64,000 nucleotides of DNA, taken from contig CM066916.1 in the NCBI GenBank assembly GCA_033964015.1, positions 15,416,501-15,480,500 on the forward strand. The letters are read 5' to 3'. Positions 23,711 through 35,400 of the stretch are shown here, piece after piece. The notes below the pieces were generated by a model. It did not search any database. It had not been told where the DNA came from and worked only from the letters and a program-made list of their open reading frames with translations. The DNA comes from Scolanthus callimorphus (taxonomy: Eukaryota > Cnidaria > Anthozoa > Actiniaria > Edwardsiidae). The position numbers and the translations under genes are program-made. The stretch's first letter is position 1. Each line of letters opens with the position of its first letter.

Positions 23711-24575
23711 AATTGCACGAATCACAAGACAGTCGAGTTCCCGAATCGGTCCACCATCGATTTGTGGCATGGCCACCACGCGAGATAACCACAGCTAGCC
23801 CGCGCTGAGCTCCAACCAGTCCTCCTGAGTCAATTTAGCAAGGATAACACTGATTCAATGATATGCGTCTTCAGGCTTCGTATACCCGGTGGTGTCCCAT
23901 TGGGCCTGGGATTCTAAGGGCTGGCTCTCGACTGGAATTTCCTACACCGTTGGCAAGGATACTGTTACCGTCGCGTACCAGGTACTAACTCCATATGTTG
24001 CGCAGCATACGTAGCCTGAGTAAGCAGCTACAATCAAAAGTAGTTGCCGCACTTGCCCTTCCATTCCCTTTCTGCTTCTCTCAATGTTGGGGTCATCTCC
24101 AGTGTAAGAACCATTCCCTGAGGACACCTTTGTGTTTAGTTACTATTTAATCATGATTGGTTCTGCCAAAGGAAAAACGTCTCATAACGTGGGAGCTATG
24201 AAATTAACACTATTTAGCGCGTGGTTTGGTGGATAGCGAAAGAAATATGTCATTCCGTGGTTAATGATAATTAGCAGATACGTCTGTGGCCGAGCCTTGC
24301 GATTAAGCAGTGTTAACGGATTTCCATTCCCAGCAGAACACACCAGGAGTTAGATATTAAACCCACTGCAATCCTTTACCCTTTCATTGATTCCCACTTA
24401 TTCCAATAGCCTTGCTAATTAAACATATTTCCAGGATTTTGCAGGCAGCGGAGTTGTTCATGTCCTCGGAGGGACATGCGCATTAGTGGGGGCGGTTGTG
24501 GTGGCCCTAGGATTGGTCGCTTTGATGATGATGGTAATCCTGTTTCTATTCCTGGTCATACTGTCACGGTAAGAA

Positions 24576-24844
24576 TGGCCGTTTTCACACTAGAAGACGA
24601 ACGAATCGTCCGGACGGACAAGTCGTCTGACGATTGTTCGTCTAATGTGAATTTAGATCGGACTTTGGTCGATTTGTTCGTCTACACGAACAAGTCGTCT
24701 ATGAAAAATTGTCTTCCTAGACGGCCAAACAGACGAGCAAATTTAGACGATTTGTTCGTCTGAAAATTTGTTCGTCCCATCTTCAAATCAGATTTGTTCG
24801 TGTTGAAACGATTTGTTCGTCTCTAGTGTGTGAAAACATCCAAT
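24576..24844. mobile_element. GACGAACAAATCGTC MITE, copy 2, in an Amt intron
   Basis: Starts TGGCCGTTTTCACACTAGAA and ends GTGTGTGAAAACATCCA, collinear with copy 1. It begins only 7 bases after the GT of the splice donor of Amt exon 5. Confidence 0.9.
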
Positions 24845-24849
24845 GCGAG

Positions 24850-25200
24850 GTATTTTCTAAAGGCGAGATAAACGGGCAACAAACTCGCTCAACTTGTCAC
24901 GCAACATTGTTGGGAAACAAGCTGAAGAGCGATGCTGCGCGTTTTATCACCTGACCAAACAACTTGTCTCGCAACAAATCGGCACGTTGCAAGTTTGGAA
25001 AATACCGACGCCAGATTGGTCACTTTCACCAAGCTATGACGTAATCCGATACAAACAGACTTGTCAGGTCGCAAGGGGAGGTAAAACTAGCAACAGAAAT
25101 TGCTCAACTTGTCGTGCAATTTTGCTGCAAAACGAGTTGAAGAGCGATGCTGCGCGTTTTACCACCTGACAAAACAACTTATCGCCTGACCAAACAACCA
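24850..25200. repeat. Repeat in Amt intron 5
   Basis: Two direct copies (about 24880-24965 and 25090-25190) share GCTCAACTTGTC, AGAGCGATGCTGCGCGTTTT and ACCACCTGAC-like words; the ends also carry inverted CAACTTGT/ACAAGTTG words. Probably a degraded MITE. Confidence 0.55.
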
Positions 25201-25359
25201 AATTTTCTCCGCGGTGGCCTAAAACGAGCAACAATAAGAAGTTTTTGTTGCAAAAAGGAGCCCCTCATTAAGGCCAAATTCTTTTTTTCACGATGTGCAT
25301 TTTCAAAGCGTCGCTTTGAATTTTGGGATTATTTTTTCTGCTCCCAGTCACCTCCGAGG

Positions 25360-25476
25360 AATTCAGTTTCTTGCCCATTTTTGTCCATGGGAAAGCCGAA
25401 CACTTCCCATTCTTGTGTCTTGGGAAATTCAGCTTTTCCCATGAATGGGTTTCTGCAGAAATTCCCCGTGTGACTG
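25360..25476. repeat. CCATGGGAAA palindromic repeat family, copy 1
   Basis: CCATGGGAAAGCCGAACACT ... GGAAATTCAGCTTTTCCCAT then GGGTTTCTGCAGAAATTCCC. Related copies are at 48645-48776, 50085-50256 and 56995-57135. Confidence 0.7.
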
Positions 25477-26209
25477 ATTTGTTAGTCTCGGTGATCAAGG
25501 AAACAACACTCAAAGGTAAATTCATATGGCAGCCCACAGAGCTGCTAAAAATTTTTCAGAAAAATATACCTCAGCCACATAAGAATATTATCACTGTTAC
25601 GAAATGCCAATGGGCGTTTTTGTGCTTGTTTGGCGACTAACACGTGCTCTCGTGACACGTGACACCAGGAGACCATCAGTAGGAGTGGACACCATAGCTT
25701 TGTGATTGAGACATCCCTCTCACACAACTATTTTTTTTTAGATCAAGTTTCTATTTTTCTCATAGCATATAAAACCACAGATTAATTACGAAATATGACT
25801 TCGGAATATCACAGTTGCCTCGGTGATGCAGATAAGATAAAATGTGTCGCTTTACAAACACAATCTACTTGTAGTGAAAAGGTTACGCAAAGTCAAGAAA
25901 GTGGTTGCCTGCTTTCCCTTAGCCTGCTCTCCAGTGTTTTTTTTTTCCGGATATTTGATATATTTTTAGGCGCGCGGGATTCCTGTGCCGCGGAAAGGAG
26001 AGCGCCAATGAAAAAACCCACCGGAGAGCCGGCTCGCAGGCCCTTTTAACCCTTGTCTGCTCTCCTCGCCAGATAACCGCTCTTGGTGGTTTCATCTTGT
26101 TTTTTGGGTTCCTTGCGTTCAATGGTGGCTCGCAAGGATCTATGTCAAACCCTGGGATGTCGACGCCGTCTCCCTTGCAATTGTCAATACAGTTATAGCA
26201 GGTATAATG

Positions 26210-26526
26210 CCGGGGTGGGGGGGGGGGGGGCTCCCCAATTTTGGGGGCGGTGGTCTCATCTAGAATTTTCGATTTTACCCCTAAAAGATACCAAAGAATG
26301 GCATTGCTTAGTATATTTTGATCTCTAAAAGATATTTTCCCTCGTAATTTTATGTCGTATTTTTTACGAGGGATTCAGACTACCAACAAGTGTGATTTGT
26401 CTCAGTGGTTTGCTAGAACGGACATCTAAAAGGTACTTATCTGGAAAAATTGCAAGTTTTCGAATTTTACCCCCTAATGTACGACCAGAACCCCCGCCCC
26501 AATAATAGGGGAGTCCCCCAGGGGGT
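26210..26526. mobile_element. Poly-G-ended hAT-like MITE, copy B, at an Amt splice donor
   Basis: The same poly-G/CTCCCC ends and internal CCCCTAAAAGATACC words as copy A. The flanking duplication GGTATAATG occurs at 26201-26209 and 26527-26535 and spans the GT donor of Amt exon 6. Confidence 0.85.
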
Positions 26527-27477
26527 GGTATAATGTAACCCGAGACTCGGTATGACGAAACTTCAATTAGCTGAGGTACATATGCCACTCATGAACCGTC
26601 ACTGTTCTGAATTTTAAAGCTTATTTTTAGTTATAAGCCGATTTTCACGTCGTCTAGGGCAATCGTTAATTAGGCAACACTTTCTTATCAGTTCATGACA
26701 AAAGCATGAACTGATTTCACTCTTCAGGTGTGTCCTCTGCCCTGACCGCCATGATCGTCAAGAGACTGGGGATAGCCACGGACAAGTACTGGAATCTCCT
26801 GGTCACAATTAACGGCGGACTTACTGGCATGGTAAGACCGTTGGGGTCTCAAAATATCTGCGCTCTTTATTCCCATATGGAAAACGTTTTATTCACTGTT
26901 TATCGATTAAAACGGCAACACTTTCTTTTCAGGTTGCCATTTGCGCCAGCTTTAACATCGTGCATCCGTACGGAGCGTGTTGTATTGGCGCCCTGGCCGG
27001 GTTCACTTACATCCTTTGGAGCGCACTTATTCTCAAGGCCCGTATAGATGATCCCATTGACGCTGTGGCAGGTGATATTCGTGAACTCTTTTTCCCTTCT
27101 AAAATCGGGCACTTGGCTCTTCAATCCTTTGGACATCCTTTTGGCCAAATGATAGAGCTTTTGTTTGAATTGCGGAAATATTTACAGTGAGCGGGATTGG
27201 ATCTTTTCCTATACCTGGCAGGCTGGTTGCTCAATTTATCTACAAGAAGTACGTCAAGGATTGAGAAATAATTTTGAAATTTATGTGGACGTTTTGACAT
27301 CGTAGTGAGGCCGTCAGCGATTGAGATTTTTGGGCACCATTTTGCTTCCCACCTGGTCAAATTATATTGAATGGAGAGAGAGAGAGAGAGAAAACAGTAA
27401 GGGCTCAAAATTCTCGCAGATATCAGAAGAAGTGGCACTAATATTATTTTAGAATTATTCTATATTTGAGCAATAAA

Positions 27478-27645
27478 AGAACTTTCTACGTGCTCTGGTT
27501 TCTTCGAACACGAGGGGGATGTTGGGAGAACTGATCAAAACTTGAAAGACACGAGCCGAAGGCGAGTGTCTTTCAAGTTTTATGAGTTCGACCAACATTC
27601 CCCTCGCGTTCGAAGAAACCAGAGAACACGTGGAAAGTACTTTTA
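27478..27645. repeat. Long hairpin repeat in Amt intron 8
   Basis: CTCTGGTTTCTTCGAACACG ... GATGTTGGGAGAACT ... AACTTGAAAGACAC pairs with the reverse complement GTGTCTTTCAAGTT ... CGTTCGAAGAAACCAGAG, arms of about 65 bp around a loop of about 14 bases. Confidence 0.85.
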
Positions 27646-28527
27646 TTGCTTTTAGAAAATAACGTACACACGCGCGAAATCGTTGCGTGACAATCGTGTT
27701 TCTCAGGTCTCTTACAAACACGCCTTTTAACCAATCAGAATGCACACATTCACTATATATAATAGGTGTTATTTTCTAATTGTGATTTAAATTTACGCAC
27801 AAATCAATAGTCGAATAGTGCGAACAGATTAGTCACTATTTCATTGTTTGTAGTACACATGGATGGTGGTCTTTGGGGGACTGTTTAATAAGGAGACTGG
27901 CGTCCTCTATAACTGGGATACAAAGTCCTTCCGTCTGTGGGGCTGGAACATGGTGGGCTTGGCAGCCATCATCGTTGGGTCTGCAGTTCTTTCCCTTCTC
28001 ATGTTTGGAATCATGAAACTCACTAAACAGCTCCGAGTCAACGAAGAAATTGAGGTTAAAGGTAATTGAGCCAATGATCTCGTTTTTGAACGTCTGCTTT
28101 TGAAATGCATAATCGCCACGAAAGCGTGTCTCCCATCCTTCTTGCTAGTAAGAAAACTCGATTCCTCCATCTATTGTTCTATTGTGCAATGGGAGGAATT
28201 GAACGAAAAATAGATAGAGCGGTTTTCACATGACTGTAGTGAAGCCAATCCCAAAGCGAATAAAACCTATAGGAGTAACTACAAAGTAACTGCGAATTAC
28301 TCAAACAGTCATCTGAAATCCGCTCTATCCGAAATCATGACTCATACTGCTAGGGCACGCCATCACACATCCCCTCAAATGTTTATTCTAAAATGACGAA
28401 TATTTCCACTTTTCTAGGTCTTGACTTACGAAAGCATGGCCAGCCAGCATATCCGATGACCAGTTATGGGGACGGCTGGTCAGGAAACGAGCCTGGATCG
28501 CCTACAGACGAGGGCGGCGGTTTCTGA

Positions 28528-29490
28528 CTGAACACTCCTCGAAAGAACGTAAGGCCAAGGCCCCGCCCAAAATAAAAGAAGGACGACCAAGAGCGCATAC
28601 CTATACCAATGGCGCATGCGTAGCTGATATTATCAAAAACAGGCTGTCACTTCCCGTCCTTCCTGACCTTCCTGCTGTGAAAGTCGAGGAGGAAGATCAA
28701 GCGTCAACGCAGTTTTGATTTGCCAAAAATGAGTCTTAGTTAGTCTCTTAGTCTAATTAACTTTTGGCAAACTTGCTGGCTGGACTAGTAGAAATCGTCT
28801 AAGGAACAAAATTGACCCCAATAGCCCTCTTCTGCCGGCACTCCAGCGTAGAATGTTCATTGTTTACACACATCAATATTATTGAATTTTCTCGTTCATT
28901 ACAAGAAAAAACAGAAGGCATTGCTTCGCATGAAGCCAGTTTGGAAACACAGTACCAGTTAACAATACCACAGGCCCCCCACTCGAGCGGAAAAAGTCTA
29001 TCCCCCAGGAAATGAGAAGCAGTTTGTTGTCTTTTGTTGGTCAGGCATGATTTATTAATGTTTTATAATGGGACATATTTTTTATATGATCTCTCTAAAA
29101 GAAGTTTGCAAGAGCTTGTTGTTCCACGTAACAGTGGAATAAAAAATGGTAATGCATGCGATGGTAGATAAACACGTCTAGTATCGTCCGTCTACAGCGG
29201 ATTTCAGATGACTTTCGAAAATAAAGCAGATGTACTTTGTTTTTGCATTGCCTTCGCGTTCTGATTGGCTGCGCATCGTGACTTTGCTCTCCCAGCCAAT
29301 CAGATTGCAAACAAACAAAAACAAATGATTACTTCCGTTTAGTCTTGCAATAAAAAATTGATATTGTTTCGTGGGACGAATATTATTTGCCAGGAAACAT
29401 AAAACCCCAATATCTGAGGCTTAATGACCCTCTTGCCTTGTACTACGCTATTGAATGTCGTTTTGTTGTCATGGTTACCTATGCCTTCAC
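28528..29490. other. 3' flank shared by two convergent genes
   Basis: Between the Amt stop and the Ig/FN3 stop on the other strand. Contains AATAAA at 28571 (+) and TTTATT at 29051 (AATAAA on minus), and an inverted pair CTGATTGGCTG/CAGCCAATCAG around 29260-29305. No gene seen. Confidence 0.5.
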
Positions 29491-32400
29491 TCATCTTTGA
29501 TTCTCTACTATTCCGGCCATCGCCAGTACAATCATCACAACCCAGTAAAGTTCTTTGGCCTTTGCATCAGCTCGAGACTTAGCGTGTGCGCTAAATACCT
29601 CCTCTGCAAAACATAAAGGATGATTAACTTTTTAAACTTCAAACAACGCGTGTCAGAACCATTGGTAATATAAAACAAGCGTAGTCTTGCATTTCTACAG
29701 TTGTTTGCAGGGACGGAACCAGAAACTTTTCATGTCAAGATAAATGTGTCGTTTTTTGTCAATGCTAACCCGTGCGTGACGTGGGAAATAGGGTGCTGGA
29801 TAGTGGAAATATAGCGACCAAAAATTCCAAATGTGCTTCAGCCGCCATCAATATCGATACGTCCATATTATTGACATGAACTCCTACCTGTGTATTTAAC
29901 GGTGACCACTTTCGAGGGTGGTCCAAAACCCATAGTGTTTTTGGCCGACACCCGGAGGTCATATTTCAGATTCCTGTCTATACCGGTCAGCACAAACTCG
30001 TTATCGTCTACCTCAGCATACCTCCCTTGCGTCCAGTTTGCCTGAAGCTCCTAACGATTACAATGAAGATGATGTTGCAGAGGTCAAGGAGGAGAGCGAA
30101 TGGGGTGACTATGGAGATGAAGATGGTTATGATGACGAAGAGGAGGGGGTGCAGAGGACAAGGAGGAGAGGGAAATGGATGGGGATGAAGATGAAGATGG
30201 CAATGATGATGCAGAGGAGGAGGTGAAGAGGACAAGGAGGAGAGGGAAAGGGGTGGCGATAAAGATACAGATGCAGATGGCAATGATGATGATGCAGAGG
30301 AGGAGGTGAAGAGGACAAGGAGGAGAGGGAAAGGGGTGGCGATAAAGATACAGATGCAGATGGCAATGATGATGATGCAGAGGAGGAGGTGAAGAGGACA
30401 AGGAGGAGAGGGAAAGGGGTGGCGATAAAGATACAGATGCAGATGGCAATGATGATGATGCAGAGGAGGAGGTGCAGAGGACAAGGAGGAGAGGGAAAGG
30501 GGTGGCGATAAAGATACAGATGCAGATGGCAATGATGATGATGATGCAGAGGAGGAGGTGCAGAGGACAAGGAGGAGAGGGAAAGGGGTGGCGATAAAGA
30601 TACAGATGCAGATGGCAATGATGATGATGCAGAGGAGGAGGTGCAGAGGACAAGGAGGAGAGGGAAAGGGGTGGCGATAAAGATACAGATGCAGATGGCA
30701 ATGATGATGCAGAGGAGGAGGTGAAGAGGACAAGGAGGAGAGGGAAAGGGGTGGCGATAAAGATACAGATGCAGATGGCAATGATGATGATGCAGAGGAG
30801 GGGGTGAAGAGGACAAGGAGGAGAGGGAAAGGGGTGGCGATAAAGATACAGATGCAGATGGCAATGATGATGGTGATGCAGAGGAGGAGGTGAAGAGGAC
30901 AAGGAGGAGAGGGAAAGGGGTGGCGATAAAGATACAGATGCAGATGGCAATGATGATGATGCAGAGGAGGAGGTGCAGAGGACAAGGAGGAGAGGGAAAG
31001 GGGTGGCGATAAAGATACAGATGCAGATGGCAATGATGATGATGCAGAGGAGGAGGTGCAGAGGACAAGGAGGAGAGGGAAAGGGGTGGCGATAAAGATA
31101 CAGATGCAGATGGCAATGATGATGATGCAGAGGAGGAGGTGAAGAGGACAAGGAGGAGAGGGAAAGGGGTGGCGATAAAGATACAGATGCAGATGGCAAT
31201 GATGATGATGATGCAGAGGAGGAGGTGAAGAGGACAAGGAGGAGAGGGAAAGGGGTGGCGATAAAGATACAGATGCAGATGGCAATGATGATGATGCAGA
31301 GGAGGAGGTGAAGAGGACAAGGAGGAGAGGGAAAGGGGTGGCGATAAAGATACAGATGCAGATGGCAATGATGATGATGCAGAGGAGGAGGTGCAGAGGA
31401 CAAGGAGGAGAGGGAAAGGGGTGGCGATAAAGATACAGATGCAGATGGCAATGATGATGATGCAGAGGAGGAGGTGAAGAGGACAAGGAGGAGAGGAAAA
31501 GGGGTGGCGATAAAGATACAGATGCAGATGGCAATGATGATGATGCAGAGGAGGAGGTGAAGAGGACAAGGAGGAGAGGGAAAGGGGTGGCGATAAAGAT
31601 ACAGATGCAGATGGCAATGATGATGATGATGCAGAGGAGGAGGTGCAGAGGACAAGGAGGAGAGGGAAAGGGGTGGCGATAAAGATACAGATGCAGATGG
31701 CAATGATGATGATGCAGAGGAGGAGGTGAAGAGGACAAGGAGGAGAGGGAAAGGGGTGGCGATAAAGATACAGATGCAGATGGCAATGATGATGATGCAG
31801 AGGAGGAGGTGAAGAGGACAAGGAGGAGAGGGAAAGGGGTGGCGATAAAGATACAGATCGTTTCCCAAAAATCGGTTCCCCTAACTTAACACTCAGTCGC
31901 TGTAGTGAGCTCGCTCATTGCATGTACTTTCCCTTAGGTTTCAGAGAAAATTATCCATGCTTTAGCGATTTTGAAGGATATTTTTCTAGCAATTCTTGGC
32001 TTCAGCTTACAAACTTCGCTTTCAACATTGGTATCCCGAATTCAATAGGAACAGAACATATAGGAACGCTTAGTTCCTAACTGGGCTACCAGGGTTTCAA
32101 TTGTTTAATGTTTAACACAAATAAGTTCTGGTAACCCTGTGGAATAATCTATAATCGACGGTTCTTTCGGTTGTTACTAAAACATTGACGGAAATTACGG
32201 ATTTTACGGAGTAGACGGATTCAGATATGCAAATTCAGAAACATGACATCCGTCATGTCCGCTGATCCGTCACATCCGTGTACTTTATGATGAGTTTTGT
32301 TAACGGAAACACCATGCAATATTCAACCACCCCTCCCCTCGAAATATATTGACAGATCCGTCTTCAACATTTTATTGTAAACAAGCCGGAAACCACGGAT

Positions 32401-35400
32401 TTTACGGATAGACGGATTCCTATATGCTAATTCAAAATACTATTAAATAATATTATTCAAAGAACATTCTAATACATTAATACATTAATATATTAATATA
32501 AATTAAAATATTAATTATTAATAAATATTAATATATTAAATTTTAATATATTTATATTTAAAGATATTAATATCTTAATACTATGAATAATAAGATAAGA
32601 TTTATTCATTTACTATGAATAATACTATTAAATATTATTTTGAATTAGCATATAGGAATCCGTCTATTCCGTAAAATCCGGTAATCCCGTCGCTTCGTTT
32701 TATAAAAATGTCACCTGTTCTACACGGATAGATATTTTGAATTAGCATATAGGAATCCGTCTATCCGTAAAATCCGTGGTTTCCGGCTTGTTTACAATAA
32801 AATGTTGAAGACGGATCTGTCAATATATTTCGAGGGGAGGGGTGGTTGAATATTACATGGTGTTTCCGTTAACAAAACTCATCATAAAGTACACGGATGT
32901 GACGGATCAGCGGATATGACGGATATCATGATTCAATTCTGAGTTTGCATTGTTGAGTTTATGAAATGAAACAGGGAATGAAATAATGAAATACAGCGTA
33001 CCATTGTAGTAGGCTGAGCCATACATGCATGGAGTAGTCTAGTCTCCCCACCCATGTTTGTATAAGCGTGTTTAAATTTTGGGGTATCTACAATCTAACA
33101 GTCGTCCGTAAATATTAAAGGTTGAAAAGTAAAATATTCTAGAAATTCCTAAAGCCAAAATTCTGCCTAAAACTGACCGAAGTTATTCCAAAGGCCCGTG
33201 CATCACTTGAAAATTATTTCACTCTGTTAGAAGCGGACCCAATCTTCTCAAATTTCAGCTACTTTGTGGAAAAAGTACCCAAAGAATAATTTCAGCTACT
33301 TCAGAGATACAGATTTGGTCTATATTTTTGAATTTTGACTTAGAATTCTGCTATTTGTTGGAATCCAAGATGGTGTCCATTAATTTGTGGTCGAGAATTT
33401 AGGTATATACTTCATGACTGAATATCATCCAGTCCGCTTGCTCGGAACGCGTTCGGTATAAAAACCGATCAGCGAATCACAGAGTATTTTAACGCTGAAA
33501 ATGATTTTGCTGCACCGACGTGTCGAACAAAAGACGATGACTTGCCGACCTGTCGAACAAAAGGCATTGGGTTTCCGATTGCATCTTCGTGAGGCAATCG
33601 GCCACCTGATCCGAAGGGCCGACGACTTGCAAGAGGCTGACTTCGAAGGCAATTTGTAGCTCTGGCATGGCGTTAAAGCAATTAGCTTCTCTCTTTTCCC
33701 ATACACTATTACCAATACGCCCCACAAAAAAATGGTCCTGCGCTTCCTACCTATAGAATTTCGTTTGCGTGCGCATCACACAATTAGTTGTCTGACTACG
33801 ACAATGTTATTTTGAGAACACGCAGGAGTTATGTAACTCCTTGAAATATTTACGATAGTCATGTAAATTTAGTACGGAATTTAAACAATTCATTTTTTTT
33901 TCAAAATTAATTTTGCTTGCTTCGAATACAATGTCTGATGTTTGCAAATACTTCTACAAATCCTATCGAGACAAAAAGGGTTATGTAACCCACATGGAAT
34001 GATTGCCTTGCCACAGGTCGAATAAGGGTTTCTGGAGACAATAAGAGTTATGCAACTGACAAGGGCATGTGCGCATTATCGCTGTGTGAATAAAGTTTTC
34101 TAAACACATAAACAATATCTACTTGAGTTTTAGGAAGTATTGGCGCCTTTTGATAGGTCAAATATCCAGTGCATGGTGTTATCCATAGCGTTGGCAATTG
34201 TATATAAGAGATCGCATTTCAAGTTGTAAGTCATTCACACAAAGGCGGATGTCGAAGGGAACTGAGCGTTAGACTGAAAGCTCAATGTTCGTTGTCTGTA
34301 AGTAGACCTTATCCGAATAACCATTTATGAAAACAAATTCAGTCAGGGCATTGACTTATTGATAGATTAGCTATATATTCTCTCTAGAGTACTGATGTCA
34401 ACAGCCAACAATCCCGCCAGGCAGCTGAATAGCAAGGCCATCAAAGATGCGATTCTCTGCTACGTCGTACCAGAAGTAGAAAAGAAGTTTTGCATCGCGT
34501 CGGCAAAATGTACGTGGAGAGTGGACGAAAGGCCAGAAGAACTGAAAAGAGCTTGGCAATGCATCTGCCGGAAACGTCATGAATGCGATGGTGTAGTAGC
34601 CACCATGAGTAACGTCGCCTTTTTCTACTCAGCGATATCCTCTTGCGAGAGATCAAAAGCCAAGAGAGCGAAAAAGTCTAGTGCTTCCAACGATGACGAT
34701 GAGGACGACACATTGCTTGCATCGCAGGGGTCAACGGTATCAACTCGCTCGTCCACAATTGACCTTGCAGTAGAGAAAAAGCGCCTTCCAGCCGTGACGT
34801 ATTGGATCGCTTTTGAGTCACCAAATGGCGCACCAGTCAGTCTTGTCTCACTGAGAAGAAAGTGGTTCGAGTGTGATGTGGGAGTTGAGGCAAAAGTACT
34901 GAAACAGAAAACCCGCGACAATTTCGCCCAGGCCCTTTGTACAGTCTGCAAAGACCACAGCTCTTCGTATATGACGGGAATCGCCAACCTTTCTTATGAA
35001 TACCTAAAAAGAGAGGCCCTATTGGCGTTCGAAGACGAGCTATTTGAAGAGGAAGAGAGCGACTACAGTGTAGTGCAGTTCAATCTTAATAAGCAAGTCT
35101 ATTGGGCAGATCTGAAAGAGGGCGTTTCTGCTTTACAAAGATCCGGCCTGCAGATAAAGCTCTTGAACATCCCGAGTGACACGGAGGGCGTGGCAGTGAC
35201 AGAGGAGCCCATTTCTGCAAAAGAAATGACAGAAGACCCATGTACAAGATTAATTAATGACATCGAACGCGTGATGAGCCGATTAGGTTATGGTCTGCAC
35301 AAGGGAGAAATCTACAAGCTGGTGTCAGGTGCAAAGTTTACTTATCAGGCAAAATGTTCTGTAAACGAATTTATCGGTGTTCTTGAGGGAAACAAGCAGC

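Larger units (their letters stand above)
19934..28527 (+). pseudogene. Ammonium transporter (Amt), ten exons, disrupted copy
   Basis: Amt-family ammonium channel, normally an 11-TM trimeric plasma-membrane protein. Exons: 19934-20057, 21160-21249, 21573-23141 (split by a transposon at 21691-23017), 23875-23981, 24435-24568, 26073-26201, 26728-26831, 26933-27071, 27854-28061, 28418-28527; all with GT-AG borders. Family motifs are clear: TGFAFLEAGSVRSKNTTNIL, WLFGYAFAFG, SGAMAER, WNLLVTINGGLTGM, ASFNIVHPYGA, DDPIDAVA. Total about 1,378 bp (about 459 codons), the family's usual size. Lesions: a transposon and a 2-bp insertion in exon 3, one base missing in exon 5 (before PRIGRF) and one in exon 6 (after SNPG), and a frame mismatch in exon 9. 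Splice phases fit only if these are discounted. Neighbouring genes show no such lesions, so decay is more likely than sequencing error. Possible AATAAA at 28571. Confidence 0.85.

Noticed and set aside
30008..31868. Three overlapping minus-strand open frames of 560-594 codons (His/Pro/Ser/Leu-rich)
   Set aside because: They are readings of the 83-bp minisatellite; the unit lacks stops on that strand and rotates through all frames. No start context, no non-repeat homology.
34395..34656. Possibility that the helicase starts at a later Met
   Set aside because: The first ATG follows a good 5' UTR acceptor and the frame is open from there; no reason to prefer a later one.
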